Below the pieces are notes generated by a model that did no database searches, was not told the DNA's origin, and saw only the letters and a program-made list of their open reading frames with translations. A DNA stretch of 64,000 nucleotides from Chloranthus sessilifolius. Lineage: Eukaryota > Streptophyta > Magnoliopsida > Chloranthales > Chloranthaceae. Below are positions 12,301 to 21,633 of the stretch, in pieces (the stretch's first letter is position 1; each line of letters starts with the position of its first letter). The DNA lies in contig CM037590.1 in NCBI GenBank assembly GCA_021018995.1, forward strand, positions 38,504,287 through 38,568,286, given 5' to 3'. A program made the translations under genes and the position numbers.

Positions 12301-15300
12301 ATTTGCGTAGTCACAAGAACATGGAAATACACAAGAAGGCCAGGAGCTTAGTTGATATGTGGAAGAAAGGTGTTGAGGCAGAGATGAAGATCAATGATGC
12401 AAAGTCTGGTTCAAACCAGACTGTTTCATGGCCTGGAAAACCTGGTTTTTCTGATATTTCTCATGGAGTAAGTAAACGTGCGGGATCTTCTGAGGTTACC
12501 CTTAAAAGTTCGGTTGCACAGCCCTCTGCAGCCAAGATGGCACCCATTAAGCTTAGCCACGGAGATGCTGTTGCAAAGTCGACACTAGGATCCCCTGGGT
12601 CTATAAAATTTTCTTCAAAGGCAGTTAGCGTTGGAACCTCAGAAGTGCCTTTGACGGCAGTAAAGGAGGAGAAGAGCAGCAGTTCTAGTCAATCTCAAAA
12701 CAATAGCCAAACTTATTCGAGTGATCATGCTAATAAAACATCTAGTGGTGTATCTCGCCATCGTAAATCAAGCAATGGGTTTACAGGATCTGGTGTTTCT
12801 GGAGCTCAAAAGGAAAACTCTTCGGGAAAATCTGGTTCTTCAACTCGGAATAATCCTGCATCGGACAAAGTATCACAATCTGGATTAACAAGCGAAAGGG
12901 CAGTCGAAATACCGGTCCCGGATCATGGAAACAGTCACAGATTGATTGTTAGGCTTCCAAACCCTGTTCGCAGTCCTGCTCGAAGTGCCAGTGGAGGTTC
13001 TTCTCCTGTTGTCTCTGAGAAACACGATCACTCTGATCGGAAGATAAAGGGAAAAAGTGATACTTATAGGTCTAATTTCGCTGCTGATGTGAACACAGAA
13101 TCATGGCAGAGCAATTATGGGAAGGATGGATTGATGGGTTCTGATGAGGGTGACAGATCACCTGTGGCTGTTATTGATGAAGAATGCAGTAAAAATAAAG
13201 ATGAAGGAAATGGAAAGGAATTGCTGACTGAAACCAAGTTGCGGAAATTGTGTGAGGCTAGTGCATCCTTATCTGGTAGGGACGATATTGGGATGAATTT
13301 GCTTGCCACTGTGGCAGCAGGGGAAATATCCAAATCTGACCCAGTTTCTCCAATTGGATCTCCTCTTAGAAATTCACCTCTTACGGGGGATACGTTGATA
13401 TTATCTCAGGAAGATATTGCTCATGGTAACATCCAAGATGATTGTGCAGATGATGATTTTGAGAAGCAGGGTAATAATAGTGCTCATTCTTTGGGGGTCA
13501 GCAATGGGTTCCCACAGGCAACGACCAGTGTTTCGGGAAACAGAAAATACATCTTACCCTTCTCTGAACATGTATCTACGAGCAAGCAAATCGAGCACCT
13601 TCCTGCTTCTGATAGGGATTTACCCCAAACTGCAGAACCATGCTTAAAGGCTGATAGGAAGCCTGATGAAGTTACTCTGGTGGAAAAGAGGGAAGAGAGT
13701 TCAGAGGGAGAAGTCACCGACCAATTTAGCAAAAAAGGGAAGAAAACTATCAGTAGTGAGAAAGTTGATGGTTGTGTCACAAATCTAAAATCGAAGCCTA
13801 GAAGCCTGTCATCTGATGAAGTGAAAACAGTTGATTCTGCCCGTGAAAATATTACGAAAAACGGTGTTATGCCTGCATCAAACGTTGGTCATGGCTCCTT
13901 GGGTGATGAATGTGATGTTGAAGATGCTGCTGCTCTACTTAGAAAAATCGATAAGGAAGCTTTAGAAGAATCTCCATCATGTCCGTCTTTGACAGTTAAT
14001 AATGAGAACATTAGTATTGTACCCAATGTGCCAGAATGTGACATCTCAACAGAGCAGCAACCTCTTGTTGCTCCAAATCCTGTGGACGGAAGCGAGGACG
14101 GAAGTGAGGACGCTGTGGCTCATTCTAGTTCTGCTAATGTTTCGTGTCCATACAATGTTGATGAGTCCAAAAATGAAAATGAACCGGTGGATCCAAAGAC
14201 AGAGCAGATGAGTCTTGTTCCCCCTGTTCTTGGAGATAGAGTTGGAACTACAGTTTCTCTTGTATTAGAACACAAAAACAGTGGTGGAGTTAAGGAAGAA
14301 TTAGGAAGAGTGGAAAAAATCTCTGATCGTTCAGAACTTAAAGATTCCCCCACTTTCCCATCCCAAGAAGGTGAACAAAGCCTGAAGTCTACAGTATCCA
14401 AGTTGTCCGGCATTGAAGTGGATGAAATGGAGGAATGCGCATCTACTGCAGAAGCTTCTTCTTCGTTGGCCACGACTGCCACTGGATCAGATATGACTGC
14501 GAAACTCGATTTTGATTTGAATGAAGGGTTAGGCTTCCCAGTGGATGAAGGGAACCAAGTTGGATGTTCATCTGCAGTTCATTTGCCTAATCCAGTGCCA
14601 TCTATCACAGTGGCTTCTCCTGCAATTGGGCCTTTTGTTCCTCCTGAAAACTTATTGAGGAGTAAAGGGGAGGTTGGATGGAAAGGATCAGCTGCTACCA
14701 GTGCATTTCGGCCGGCAGAACCTCGAAAGAATCTTGATATGCCACTTACTACAAGTGATATCCCATCTTCTGATACAACTGCCGCCAAACAAAGCCGCCT
14801 TACATTGGACATTGACCTGAATGTGGCAGACGAGAGAGTTACTGAAGATGTGGCCAACAATAATCATGATCATGACTTGGGTCACATTGGAATATTCGGT
14901 TCTCCTGCTGCAAGACCAGTTCTTGACCTAAACCAGGCAGACGAAAGTATGGATAATGGCCAGTTCTTAGCGAGTAGTAGCCGGAGATTGGAACTGCCCC
15001 TTTTGCCTAGCAGTGAAGCAAATGTCTTGAGGGACTTTGATTTGAACAATGGACCGAATCTTGATGAAACTGGGCCCGAATCTTCCCTGCGTAACCAACA
15101 TGCAAAGAATAGTAATCTTCACCTACTAACATCGGTTAACGGCGTCAGGATGAACAACACAGAATTAGTAGGAGGCCTCTCAACGTGGTTTCCTCCTGGT
15201 AACCCTTATCCCGTGGTTGCAAATCCAGGGGCTCAAAGGATGGTGGGATCTGGTGCTAGTGGCAGTAACTTCATTGGTGATCTCTACAGGGGGGGACCTG

Positions 15301-15680
15301 TGCTGTCCTCCTCTCCTGCCATTGCTTTTCCCTATGCTGGGTTCCCTTTTGGAACTAGTTTTCCGCTCTCCACAACAACAGCATACATGGATTCTTCATC
15401 AGGAATGGGTCCATTGTATCAACCTGTTGCTTCACAGCTAGTAGGACCTGCTAGTGGGGTTTCAGCGCATTACTCAAGGCCATATGTTATAAACCTTCCG
15501 GAAGGATCCAGTAGCAGTGGTGGGGTCGAGAGTAGTCGAAAGTGGGCTCGGCCAGGTCTGGATCTCAATGCAGGCCCGGGAACTTTGGATATGGAAGGAA
15601 GAGATGACAGGTTGAAGAGGAAGGAACCCGAAGGAGGGTGGGATTTGGAGAGGTTTTATAGGCAAACCTCGTGGCAGTAG
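2788..15680 (+). CDS. SUO: SUO-like protein: BAH + TFIIS N-terminal domain + GW motifs
   Basis: Three exons: 2788-2814, 10606-10974 and 11643-15680 (stop TAG); both introns are GT-AG. The product is about 1477 aa. Residues about 10-132 form a BAH domain, a basic nuclear signal (KGKKRERG, then KRER) lies at about 191-208, and a TFIIS N-terminal (LW/TND) domain spans about 243-380. A long Ser-rich tail carries five DLN-type motifs and two GW motifs (near residues 1142 and 1463). Arabidopsis SUO, from memory of the family, is a nuclear GW protein of about 1600 aa required for microRNA-guided translational repression and linked to AGO1 through the GW repeats; BAH domains bind modified histone tails. 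The start is uncertain: in relatives the N-terminus is longer and begins before an R-H-M triplet that is also readable here in frame (2782-2790), but no in-frame ATG exists upstream. The large repeat-filled first intron is notable. Confidence 0.85.
4128..4202. repeat. (TA)n microsatellite
   Basis: About 37 uninterrupted TA units. An ORF through it (poly Tyr-Ile) is an artefact of the repeat. Confidence 0.95.
4203..4260 (+). mobile_element. LINE 3' tail fragment
   Basis: The phrase 'accccaattagatgggataaggc' (4214-4236) followed by a GAT-rich end (gatgatgatgg) is the standard 3' terminus of plant L1-type LINE remnants; the same phrase closes the LINE fragment at 9930-9976. Nothing else of the element is adjacent. 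Confidence 0.5.
5591..5806. mobile_element. Inverted-repeat element with GATACGTATCG-type core, copy 1
   Basis: Left end CATGGATCAAAAT (5591) and right end ATTTTAACCCATG (to 5806) form a terminal inverted repeat. The 8-bp GGTTTTAT at 5583-5590 recurs at 5807-5814 as a target duplication. The core consists of iterated CCGATACGTATCGG-like and CGTCCGGTACGTACCGG-like palindromic words. No coding capacity. The 8-9 bp duplication suggests a Mutator- or hAT-mobilised non-autonomous element. Confidence 0.7.
6350..6394. repeat. (GATA)n microsatellite
   Basis: About ten GATA units, preceded by an AT-rich tatatacatatatg stretch. Confidence 0.9.
6756..7179. mobile_element. Inverted-repeat element with GATACGTATCG-type core, copy 2
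   Basis: Left end CATGGATCAAAACATTGTCC and right end TTTTTTGATCCATG (to 7179) are inverted repeats. The 8-bp ATGCCCTT at 6748-6755 recurs at 7180-7187 as target duplication. The core is built from short words such as ATCGTCCAATTTGT and ATCGTTTGTATCG repeated about ten times in both orientations. Same family as 5591-5806 but twice as long. Confidence 0.7.
7980..8080 (-). mobile_element. Short retroposon end with poly(T)
   Basis: An 18-20 bp T run (7977-7996), then 'ggtaagctgggtcgaatctgtgacc' and 'aatattgtcaaccttccattgtg...cccaagt'. The latter phrase also occurs at about 28100-28135 and 31005-31040, next to A-rich ends. It looks like the A-tail and body of a small retroposon on the minus strand; boundaries unknown. 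Confidence 0.35.
8300..8420 (+). pseudogene. LINE ORF2 C-terminal (zf-RVT) remnant
   Basis: Reading + from about 8309 gives W-D-V-Q-F-R-R-N-L-R-G-E-E-V-E, which matches the conserved 'W(D/N)xxFRRxLxxxE' motif in front of the zinc-binding region of plant L1 LINE ORF2. The frame stops soon after. It lies upstream of the reverse-transcriptase fragments, the reverse of the order in an intact element, so it is a separate or rearranged piece. Confidence 0.45.
8799..9980 (+). pseudogene. LINE reverse-transcriptase C-terminal fragment, internally duplicated
   Basis: Two copies of a segment of about 480 bp lie head to tail (8640-9110 and 9116-9590). Each reads as the late part of a plant LINE reverse transcriptase: 'K-T-K-x-E-x-x-E-C-K-F-S', 'R-F-G-Y-L-x-S-L-Q', 'I-N-A-A-W-M-K-W', 'G-V-L-C-D' and, in the second, 'A-I-L-Y-G-A'. 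Downstream (9690-9940) come 'C-L-R-W-F-G-H-V-Y-R-R-P-E-A', 'R-W-R-R-G-R-P' and 'I-R-N-K-W-R', the usual LINE C-terminus, ending in 'actccaaatagatgggatac' and (GAT)n. Several stops and shifts break it. It lies within SUO intron 1. Confidence 0.7.
9953..9978. repeat. (GAT)n tract at LINE 3' end
   Basis: Eight or so GAT units directly after the LINE terminal phrase. It is the simple-sequence tail of the retroposon, not an independent microsatellite. Confidence 0.8.
10606..10974 (+). CDS. SUO: SUO exon 2: BAH domain
   Basis: A 369-bp, phase-0 exon encoding 123 residues, from DGRKISVGDC to DQDYIN. It contains the conserved BAH core (GVNWLYRPAD, AAPNEVFYSFHKDEIPAASL, HPCKV, CRRVYD, WWLTDQDY). The acceptor is ttttatag|GAT and the donor AAT|gtaagt, both near consensus. 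The domain is intact, with no stop or frameshift. It is expected to bind chromatin or protein partners in the nucleus. Confidence 0.9.
11093..11556. mobile_element. Outer foldback element in SUO intron 2
   Basis: The left arm (about 11093-11215: agaagcaccc, catgtggcat, atgtggatgg, aaaatcacgcat) and the right arm (about 11445-11556: atgcgtgatttt, catccacatg, atgccacatgg, ggtgcttctt) are reverse complements with moderate divergence. Without the inner element it would be about 330 bp. No ORF. Target duplication not resolved. Confidence 0.55.
11303..11430. mobile_element. Inverted-repeat element with TTTCGGCCGAAA core
   Basis: Ends AAGGATCAAAATTTC and GAAATTTTGATCCTT are perfect inverted repeats. 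The flank GGTTCTAAT (11293-11301) recurs at 11431-11439, a 9-bp target duplication, with one extra C at 11302. The core consists of TTTCGGCCGAAA and ACCGAAATTTCGGT words. Nine-bp duplications are typical of Mutator-like elements, so this is probably a Mutator-type MITE. Confidence 0.75.
11643..15680 (+). CDS. SUO: SUO exon 3: TFIIS N-terminal domain, DLN motifs, GW motifs
   Basis: A single 4038-bp exon; the acceptor ttctgtag|GAT continues exon 2 in phase 0 (DRQEEVD...). It holds the helical TFIIS N-terminal domain (from VEKLVYLIQL to KARSLVDMWKK) and a low-complexity, Ser/Asn-rich middle. The C-terminal part has repeated acidic-hydrophobic motifs: DFDLNEG, DIDLNV, VLDLNQ, DFDLNN and LDLNAG. 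Two GW sites are EVGWKG and EGGWDLE. Compared with what I recall of relatives, a stretch of roughly 25-35 residues between the 'EGRD' and 'KRKEPEGGWD' blocks is missing here (RDDR runs directly into LKRKEPEGGW at about 15600-15640). Confidence 0.88.
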   Translation, partial: DRQEEVDLLLDKTQIEMHAAVQSGGGRSPKPLNGPTSAQQLKSGSDSVQNSTVSCPQVKGKKRERGEQGHEPIKRERSLKTDDGDSSHFKPEIMLKAEIAKITDNGGLINFEGVEKLVYLIQLDRAEKKIDLAGRIMISNVIAATDNIDCLSRFVQLRGVPVLDDWLQEVHKGKTGDSSSPKESDKSVEELLLALLHALDKLPVNLNALRTCNIGKSVNNLRSHKNMEIHKKARSLVDMWKKGVEAEMKINDAKSGSNQTVSWPGKPGFSDISHGVSKRAGSSEVTLKSSVAQPSAAKMAPIKLSHGDAVAKSTLGSPGSIKFSSKAVSVGTSEVPLTAVKEEKSSSSSQSQNNSQTYSSDHANKTSSGVSRHRKSSNGFTGSGVSGAQKENSSGKSGSSTRNNPASDKVSQSGLTSERAVEIPVPDHGNSHRLIVRLPNPVRSPARSASGGSSPVVSEKHDHSDRKIKGKSDTYRSNFAADVNTESWQSNYGKDGLMGSDEGDRSPVAVIDEECSKNKDEGNGKELLTETKLRKLCEASASLSGRDDIGMNLLATVAAGEISKSDPVSPIGSPLRNSPLTGDTLILSQEDIAHGNIQDDCADDDFEKQGNNSAHSLGVSNGFPQATTSVSGNRKYILPFSEHVSTSKQIEHLPASDRDLPQTAEPCLKADRKPDEVTLVEKREESSEGEVTDQFSKKGKKTISSEKVDGCVTNLKSKPRSLSSDEVKTVDSARENITKNGVMPASNVGHGSLGDECDVEDAAALLRKIDKEALEESPSCPSLTVNNENISIVPNVPECDISTEQQPLVAPNPVDGSEDGSEDAVAHSSSANVSCPYNVDESKNENEPVDPKTEQMSLVPPVLGDRVGTTVSLVLEHKNSGGVKEELGRVEKISDRSELKDSPTFPSQEGEQSLKSTVSKLSGIEVDEMEECASTAEASSSLATTATGSDMTAKLDFDLNEGLGFPVDEGNQVGCSSAVHLPNPVPSITVASPAIGPFVPPENLLRSKGEVGWKGSAATSAFRPAEPRKNLDMPLTTSDIPSSDTTAAKQSRLTLDIDLNVADERVTEDVANNNHDHDLGHIGIFGSPAARPVLDLNQADESMDNGQFLASSSRRLELPLLPSSEANVLRDFDLNNGPNLDETGPESSLRNQHAKNSNLHLLTSVNGVRMNNTELVGGLSTWFPPGNPYPVVANPGAQRMVGSGASGSNFIGDLYRGGPVLSSSPAIAFPYAGFPFGTSFPLSTTTAYMDSSSGMGPLYQPVASQLVGPASGVSAHYSRPYVINLPEGSSSSGGVESSRKWARPGLDLNAGPGTLDMEGRDDRLKRKEPEGGWDLERFYRQTSWQ

Positions 15681-17480
15681 GAGAGCTTCAAAAGGAACAT
15701 AATTTGGCAATGCATGAAGGCCTCTGGTGAGTTTTCTGTCTTTCTTTTTTCCTTGTAACTGCGATAATGTTTGGGATTGTTCTTTATAGGATTTGTCGGG
15801 CGTCAGCTACATCAATCGATAAAACATTCACAAGTGCACTTGTTTTGCCACGCTGACACACATCTTTGACCAATCCAAGTCCAAGTGCCAAATCATGGTG
15901 TGAACTAATTGGAGGCAGAAAATTTGTCCATCGGAGGATTATAACGATGCGATTATGGTACTTATAATATAGATTATTTTACATATCTAAAGTAGGGTCC
16001 ATATTGAAGCCCTTGGATTGGATGGTACTGACCCCTCATGGGTGTCTTTTTTGGGAGAAGTTTACATCATGTCTAACCACTCAAAAGTGGATTGGTTAAA
16101 AATATGCGCCAAGTGGGGCCACTTGGCCTAATGTATGCTGGTGAGGGTGCTATCTGTTGATGTAGGTGATCAGACTCAAATCTCATTCCTGTTTCTTGTC
16201 TATAATTCATAGTTTTCTGCTACTCATCTTTGTAGAGATTCATGGTATTGGTTGAAATGATTTTTCTCGTGCTTTGAACGACTGTCTTTGTGTCTTGTTT
16301 TATTCCAGCACGAGAGCTTCGAAGACGACTCAAGAGAGTGAAAGTGGCTGGTCTCCGAAGACTGGCGTGGTTAAAGTTCTTTCCATTTTTTCTTCTGAAT
16401 ACCGCCTCTTCCACCGAAGCAAATGTAATTAGAAGCAGATTTTTGGAACCTGTTTGTTCCTTAGATTCTGTTCTTGGTGGGGATGATGGCCTATGCAGGT
16501 AAAAATTTCCCTTTGTAGATAATCGGCTTTTAAAATGCATGGGTGCTGTGTTGTCCGACACTTGAAAAATTGGGTGCCATATTCAAGTCCCAACTCTTCC
16601 TTTGATATGGTGTGTCGGGGCCCAATGCCTGTGTTACTGGATCCCAACCTTTTATTTAGAGGGTTGGGTGCATGAACCGCCCCAACAAACAGGAAATATA
16701 TCATCATCTCTTTGATGTTTATTTATGTATAATTTTTAGGAACGACCTCTAAATTTTGGTGATCGAGAATAGTATCCATTCTTGATTCTCAAATTGGGCA
16801 GAGAGGCCATGGTCTTTGCATTGTTGCTTTTTTTTTTTTCATTTGAATGTACTCCTCTTCTTGTATACCCTTGGATCCTTGTCTAACTTGCCATGTACCT
16901 GGACGTCCTTAAATTTTCGTCGATGTTAGATTTTTGGGAGCCTTGTTGATATGACATGCTATATAATCTGTTTTACTTTTTTTTTTTTTTTTTTTTTTCC
17001 TTTTGATTTAATTATTGAAGCCTAGAGATCAGAAGGTTGATTTGATTGGCTACTACATGCTTAGCTCTCAATTCTGAGGTTGCAAGCACAAAAAAGTGGT
17101 ATTGAAATAGACCCAAACTTATCTGAAGCGATGACTATATGGTTAGTTTGATTGTACAGCGCACTGCACAAAGGAGAACAGAGCCCGAGTGCATGCAGAT
17201 TGGTTTAGAGTTCTTGCTAACTGTTAAAGGAAAGGTTTGGCGTTTTATTTTTTTGGTTTTCCTGGCAATATGGAGAGAAGGCTGGCCGAGCAGAAGGGCA
17301 TGGTTAACACGGGAGGATTACACGTGAATTTTCTGACATACGCGCACTGGTGGGTTAGTTCAGAGACCATCCGCAGCCTGCCATTTGGACGATTGCATTT
17401 GTTCTTTTCACATGCCATCGGCAACCTGGTCTTCACTATGTGGGTTGTCATATTAGTTGTGTTTGGTGCTCAATGATGTA
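15681..17480 (+). other. SUO 3' UTR and downstream DNA
   Basis: After the stop, CTCTG|gtgagt at 15721-15731 and ttattccag|CACGAG at about 16310 could bound an intron in the 3' UTR. The piece 16311-16498 is again followed by a donor-like gtaaaa. No protein in this stretch is supported. T-rich runs occur at 16820-16840 and 16977-16998. Transcript end unknown. Confidence 0.35.
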
Positions 17481-17512
17481 TGCTGTGTTCATTTCACTAA
17501 TACTATTGGGGG

Positions 17513-17580
17513 TATTACTTAGCACGAGTCAGGCGATATACTGTATTACTTAGCTCGAGTCAGGCGATATACTGAGCAAG
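17513..17580. repeat. Tandem duplication, unit about 31 bp
   Basis: 'tattacttagc(a/t)cgagtcaggcgatatactg' occurs twice in a row, with one difference. Confidence 0.8.
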
Positions 17581-17597
17581 CCCACTGTAGGGTACTT

Positions 17598-18120
17598 TTT
17601 GATCAATGGTCGTGATTGTGCTGTTGATGATGTTCTCTACTTCATGATGCCGGTCCAGATGGACTTTGATCATGTTGATGGTCATATGCAGGCAATCATT
17701 ATCCTTCCATGGACAGAAGGAAAATCTTTGGCCGACTTTATGTTGAATCACCACTTAACGGGGTTACTAGGACTTGGGTCTCTTTCTTGAGCAGGACACC
17801 AAGTACATGTATCTTTACCGATTAACCAATTTCTAGACCCAAAGCAGCACCATCTCTCCTAGTATCCTCTAGTGTCACAGCTTCCCTTCAGTTACGGATC
17901 ATATCCGCCCTATACGTGACATTTTGTCCGCTTGAGGGAGTCATGCTTCCCTTTGAGGATCAAATAGACGAAACCTGACCCACCAGGTGGACGGGACTAG
18001 CACAGATTGAAAGAACATTGTTTGACTGCATATGACTATCAAATGTGATCGGGATCCCGTTCGACTGGCGCCACAAAGTGGAGAACATCACCAAGAGAAC
18101 AATCACAGCCATTGATTGGA
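17598..18120. repeat. Inverted duplication of a coding-like fragment
   Basis: 17598-17705 and the reverse complement of about 18010-18118 align over about 108 bp with one gap and roughly 75-80% identity by eye. Both arms, read in their own direction, give a similar peptide: I-N-G-x-D-C-x-x-x-D-V-L-x-F-x-x-P-V-x-x-D-x-D-H. The peptide similarity suggests both arms come from one coding sequence. I do not recognise it. The loop is about 300 bp. Confidence 0.55.
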
Positions 18121-19735
18121 AACTGCCCAATATTCTCGCACTGAATGTCGTCTGAGAAGAAATTATTGGCGAAATGAACACACCTTAACCAAATTCGTTG
18201 ACACCAAACTAGATCAAGTGGAGCAGGTGGCTGATGGGAGCCCTGCAACAAGCCCTTTGCCCAATGGCGTTTATTCTCTTCAACAGATAGCAAGAAACCA
18301 GTTTGCACCCTCGTGGGATAACCTGTCAAATTTCAAATTTATCAGCTGTGCATGTGAAAGGATTTTGTGACATGCACGGATTTTATGCTACGTTTCAAGG
18401 TACGCTTCCCACGCAGCTGGCAAGGCTGCAATGTGTTTCCCTCGCTCATTGTAGACTAATTCTAACTTTAGGCTTCGGACGCAATCAAAAAGTGGTTGAA
18501 ACACTTGATAAGAAACAACTTAATCTGCCTCTTGCAGAACGCCTGATCAGAAGAAGCGTAAATTAAAATCATGTCGGAAACTGTGATGGATAATATTCAA
18601 AATTATTAGAAACATTTTTCAAGTATGCTGCATTGATGACACTCAAAATTTCATGCAAATCCGAAGCTACCTGACATCTGCACATTGATGTATGGTTCAC
18701 ATGGGTTTGACAATTGAACCGTGTGTCTTGCAAAATGATGTATGGATCACATGGGCTCGACAAGTGGACCACGTGTCTTGCAAAATGACTCAAAACCTGT
18801 TGCTACTTGCTATAATAGGAGATAGTGCGCAATATCACAGTGCTAGCAAACGTTATTATTATTATTATTATTTATTATTTGACAAGAGCAGTATTGGGCA
18901 TTTAATTTGTTTTTAACCCAACGTTTTACTTTTTATGTTTTTAGCTATTGCGCATAACGGGTTTAACCAATAAGAGAAATGCCTGCAACCATTAGTGTCC
19001 ATAATCTTTAACCACTTAGATAATTTGGATTGGCTAGGCTATGGTTGAAATCGTTGGACATGAGGGCTCTGTCTCAAGCCTAATGTCATAAGATGAGCTT
19101 CATGTCTGAATGGGAGGCCCACATGTAAATGATGGCTACTACCTTTTGGTTGGTATTGACTGTGAGGTTATTTTTCCTCTAAAATAACATTGCGGTGCCA
19201 TCCAAAGAGAAATAATACTATGGATGGCTTGGATTGATTGGCCTAAATTGGCTTTAGCCGGACCCACTTAGAAGTTTGTCTTGCATTTTAGGCTCAGGTC
19301 AAATCAATATACTACAAGCAGTATGGAAAAGTGGAAGACTAATGAATATTTCGAGGAAAGCAATGGGAAGTTATAGAGGGCTTAGAGATAATAAGAAACG
19401 AATGGAGAAACAATTTATACTGGTGACCTTAAATATATGTGAGATAAGACTGTGATAATGATTTTAAGCTCAGGCAGGCATTCCATAAACCGGGTAAATC
19501 AAATATGCTAAAGGTCAAAAATTTTCTTTTAGCCAAACTGATGCCACTAAAGGTTTGATCAGTTTGGCTATTTGATGGACCCAAGATAAATGTTTCTTAC
19601 CCATCCGAACTCATCAAGCAAGGGTGAAAGTATGCTAATCATTTTTCGATATTTTAGAATTTTGGATATAAAAAAAATGTGTGGAACTTTTTGGATTATT
19701 TTTATAATAAAAAAGTTATTTTTACTAGTTTTTTT
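18121..19735. other. Intergenic DNA, mostly unassigned
   Basis: A direct repeat of about 48 bp stands at about 18690-18785 (gtatggttcacatgggtttgaca / gtatggatcacatgggctcgaca, each followed by gtgtcttgcaaaatga). An (ATT)n tract lies at 18855-18880. At about 19335-19440 a short stretch reads like a worn LINE terminus. Nothing else is recognised. Confidence 0.4.
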
Positions 19736-19739
19736 GGGG

Positions 19740-20125
19740 TACTATTGTTCTTAGGTCGTGGAACTTTGATCTCACTCCATTCCTCATGCACTGACCGCTT
19801 CGAATTAGATGACGGAGATCAATGTTTATATCAATTTTCTATACAACATAGCTTGAGATCATGAGCGTTCAACTTTTTATTCCACATGACACATCGCAAA
19901 AAAGTGGCCTTAAAATCATGCGACACACATTATGCTTTACAAGGCTTTTAGGGTCACTTTTGAGATTTGTGCCACCCCATGTGTAATAAAACACAGACCG
20001 TCTGATGATACGTGGTACGCCCATGATCTAACGATCCATTGTGTAAAAGATTGGAATGAAAAATGATCTCCATAATTTGATTCAAAAGTGGTCAATGCAT
20101 GCCGGGAGATGGGGTGAAATCAGAG
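19740..20125. mobile_element. Palindromic family P1, near-complete copy
   Basis: Left arm: 'tgaccgcttcgaattagatgacggagatc ... gcttgagatcatg'. Right arm, its reverse complement: 'catgatctaacgatccattgtgtaaaagattgg ... gatctccataatttgattcaaaagtggtcaatgca'. The centre has 'aagtggccttaaaatcatgcgacacac' mirrored by 'agggtcacttttgagatttgtgcc'. No ORF. One of at least fifteen P1 copies in this window. Confidence 0.7.
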
Positions 20126-20242
20126 TTTCACACATATTGGTGTCTTTTATATGTTTGGAAACCCAAAGATTTTATGAAATCTGAAACCATATTGTGGAGA
20201 TCTAAACCGTACAGGTGGTACATTTAATGGGTGCATTTAGAT

Positions 20243-20297
<55 letters not shown>

Positions 20298-20705
20298 ATC
20301 CAAGCTGCGATGAAATTGGGTTCGAGCTTATAGCCTAAGGATCTTCTATTTAAATGATTATGATTATTATTACTATTATTTTTATTTTCACTCAATTTGA
20401 TTAATATTTTCAGCACAACTCCCAAGGTTAGAGATGGAGATTGGCACGTACACTAAGGGTGGTGCACTGTGACATAATCAAATTTTTTATCTAGCCGGGT
20501 GCAAGTCATAGAAATAAATTGCTACAAAATTCACTGAAATAGAGGTCCGATGAAATTTTTAATGAAATTTCGATGATTTCTCCAAAATTGCAAAAAATTC
20601 ATTAATTTCGATGAATTTAATAAATTTTTTCCAAAATTAATGAAAATTTTAATTTGGGACCAAGACCACGATCTCAGGATCTGTGGTGCTTGGAGATGAC
20701 AGATG
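20126..20705. other. Intergenic, with (TA)n tract
   Basis: A (TA)n tract spans about 20249-20295. Short runs of ATTATT/TATTATT follow at 20359-20385. At 20530-20655 the words 'aaatttcgatga' and 'aaaattaatgaaa' are iterated without a clear unit. No gene. Confidence 0.5.
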
Positions 20706-20990
20706 GGTACCTCTATTGCGCCCACACATTCTTTGAAAGCAACCATTGATTGATTCGGATTAGATGATGGAGATCATATTTAAAAAAAAATGATGCAAAA
20801 AAATGCCATATGATTCAAAGATTTTTTGGGGATCTATGACACATGAAATGAAAACGGATGGCCTGATTGGTGAGACATGATCTTAAGATCTATTTTGTGG
20901 AAGATCTCGGTGAAAAACGATCTCCATCGGCTGATCCGAAGCAATCGATGGCTATCAAGGGATATGAGATGTGAACGTTTTAGAGAATGC
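20706..20990. mobile_element. P1 copy with intact left end, centre deleted
   Basis: Begins GGGTACCTCTATTGCGCCC (from 20705), then 'acacattctttgaaagc', then the left-arm phrase 'ggattagatgatggagatcat'. The centre is shortened, and the right arm 'atgatcttaagatctattttgtggaagatc ... gatctccatcggctgatccgaagcaatcgatgg' ends near 'agaatgcgttggggcaa'. The right terminal GGTACC is lost. Confidence 0.7.
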
Positions 20991-21586
20991 GTTGGGGCAA
21001 TCCATGAGAGATTTAGGGAGCAAAAATAGGCGGACTTATCATTTGCAACTATAAATTTACTCTTTTTAAGTTGGTGTAGGTAAAAATTCTTATAGTGATT
21101 TTAAAAACTAAGGGTCTATTTCGATAAAACCTAGGAAAACGGTGGATATGGGTTTATATATCTCATGGTTTCTTATGGTTTTTGGGCTTGTAGGAATCCA
21201 CAGGATTTTGGTGTTTTCCACTGTTTGGATGGCCAAGTATGACATATGGAAAATGATTGCAAAATATAAATAAGGAGATTTTAGAAAAAGATGCTCCACT
21301 TGCAAGTTGCAACCGTTAGAAAAAATGTTTTAGGTAAAAAGGTTTCATAGAGATCTAAGGTTCTAAGGCCTTGTTTGAATACCCAATTTCTGCTCGAAAA
21401 TAGGGTTCAGCTCGGAAAGTAAGTTTTTTTTTTGCAGTTTCTAAGTATTTCCTGTGTGTTCGGCAATGGCAGTAGGACCCCAAGGAAAGCGACGGTTCCG
21501 AGTTTCTTTTGCTTTGCCATTTTCTTTCGCTTTGCAATGGCAGTGTTATGCTCTTTTTTTAGTTTCCACTCTGGTTTGCTATTAGC

Positions 21587-21633
<47 letters not shown>

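Noticed and set aside
14120..14482. 120-aa minus-strand open frame
   Set aside because: Shadow of the long SUO exon on the other strand.
17237..17476. 79-aa open frame downstream of SUO
   Set aside because: No family likeness; probably in the 3' UTR or beyond.
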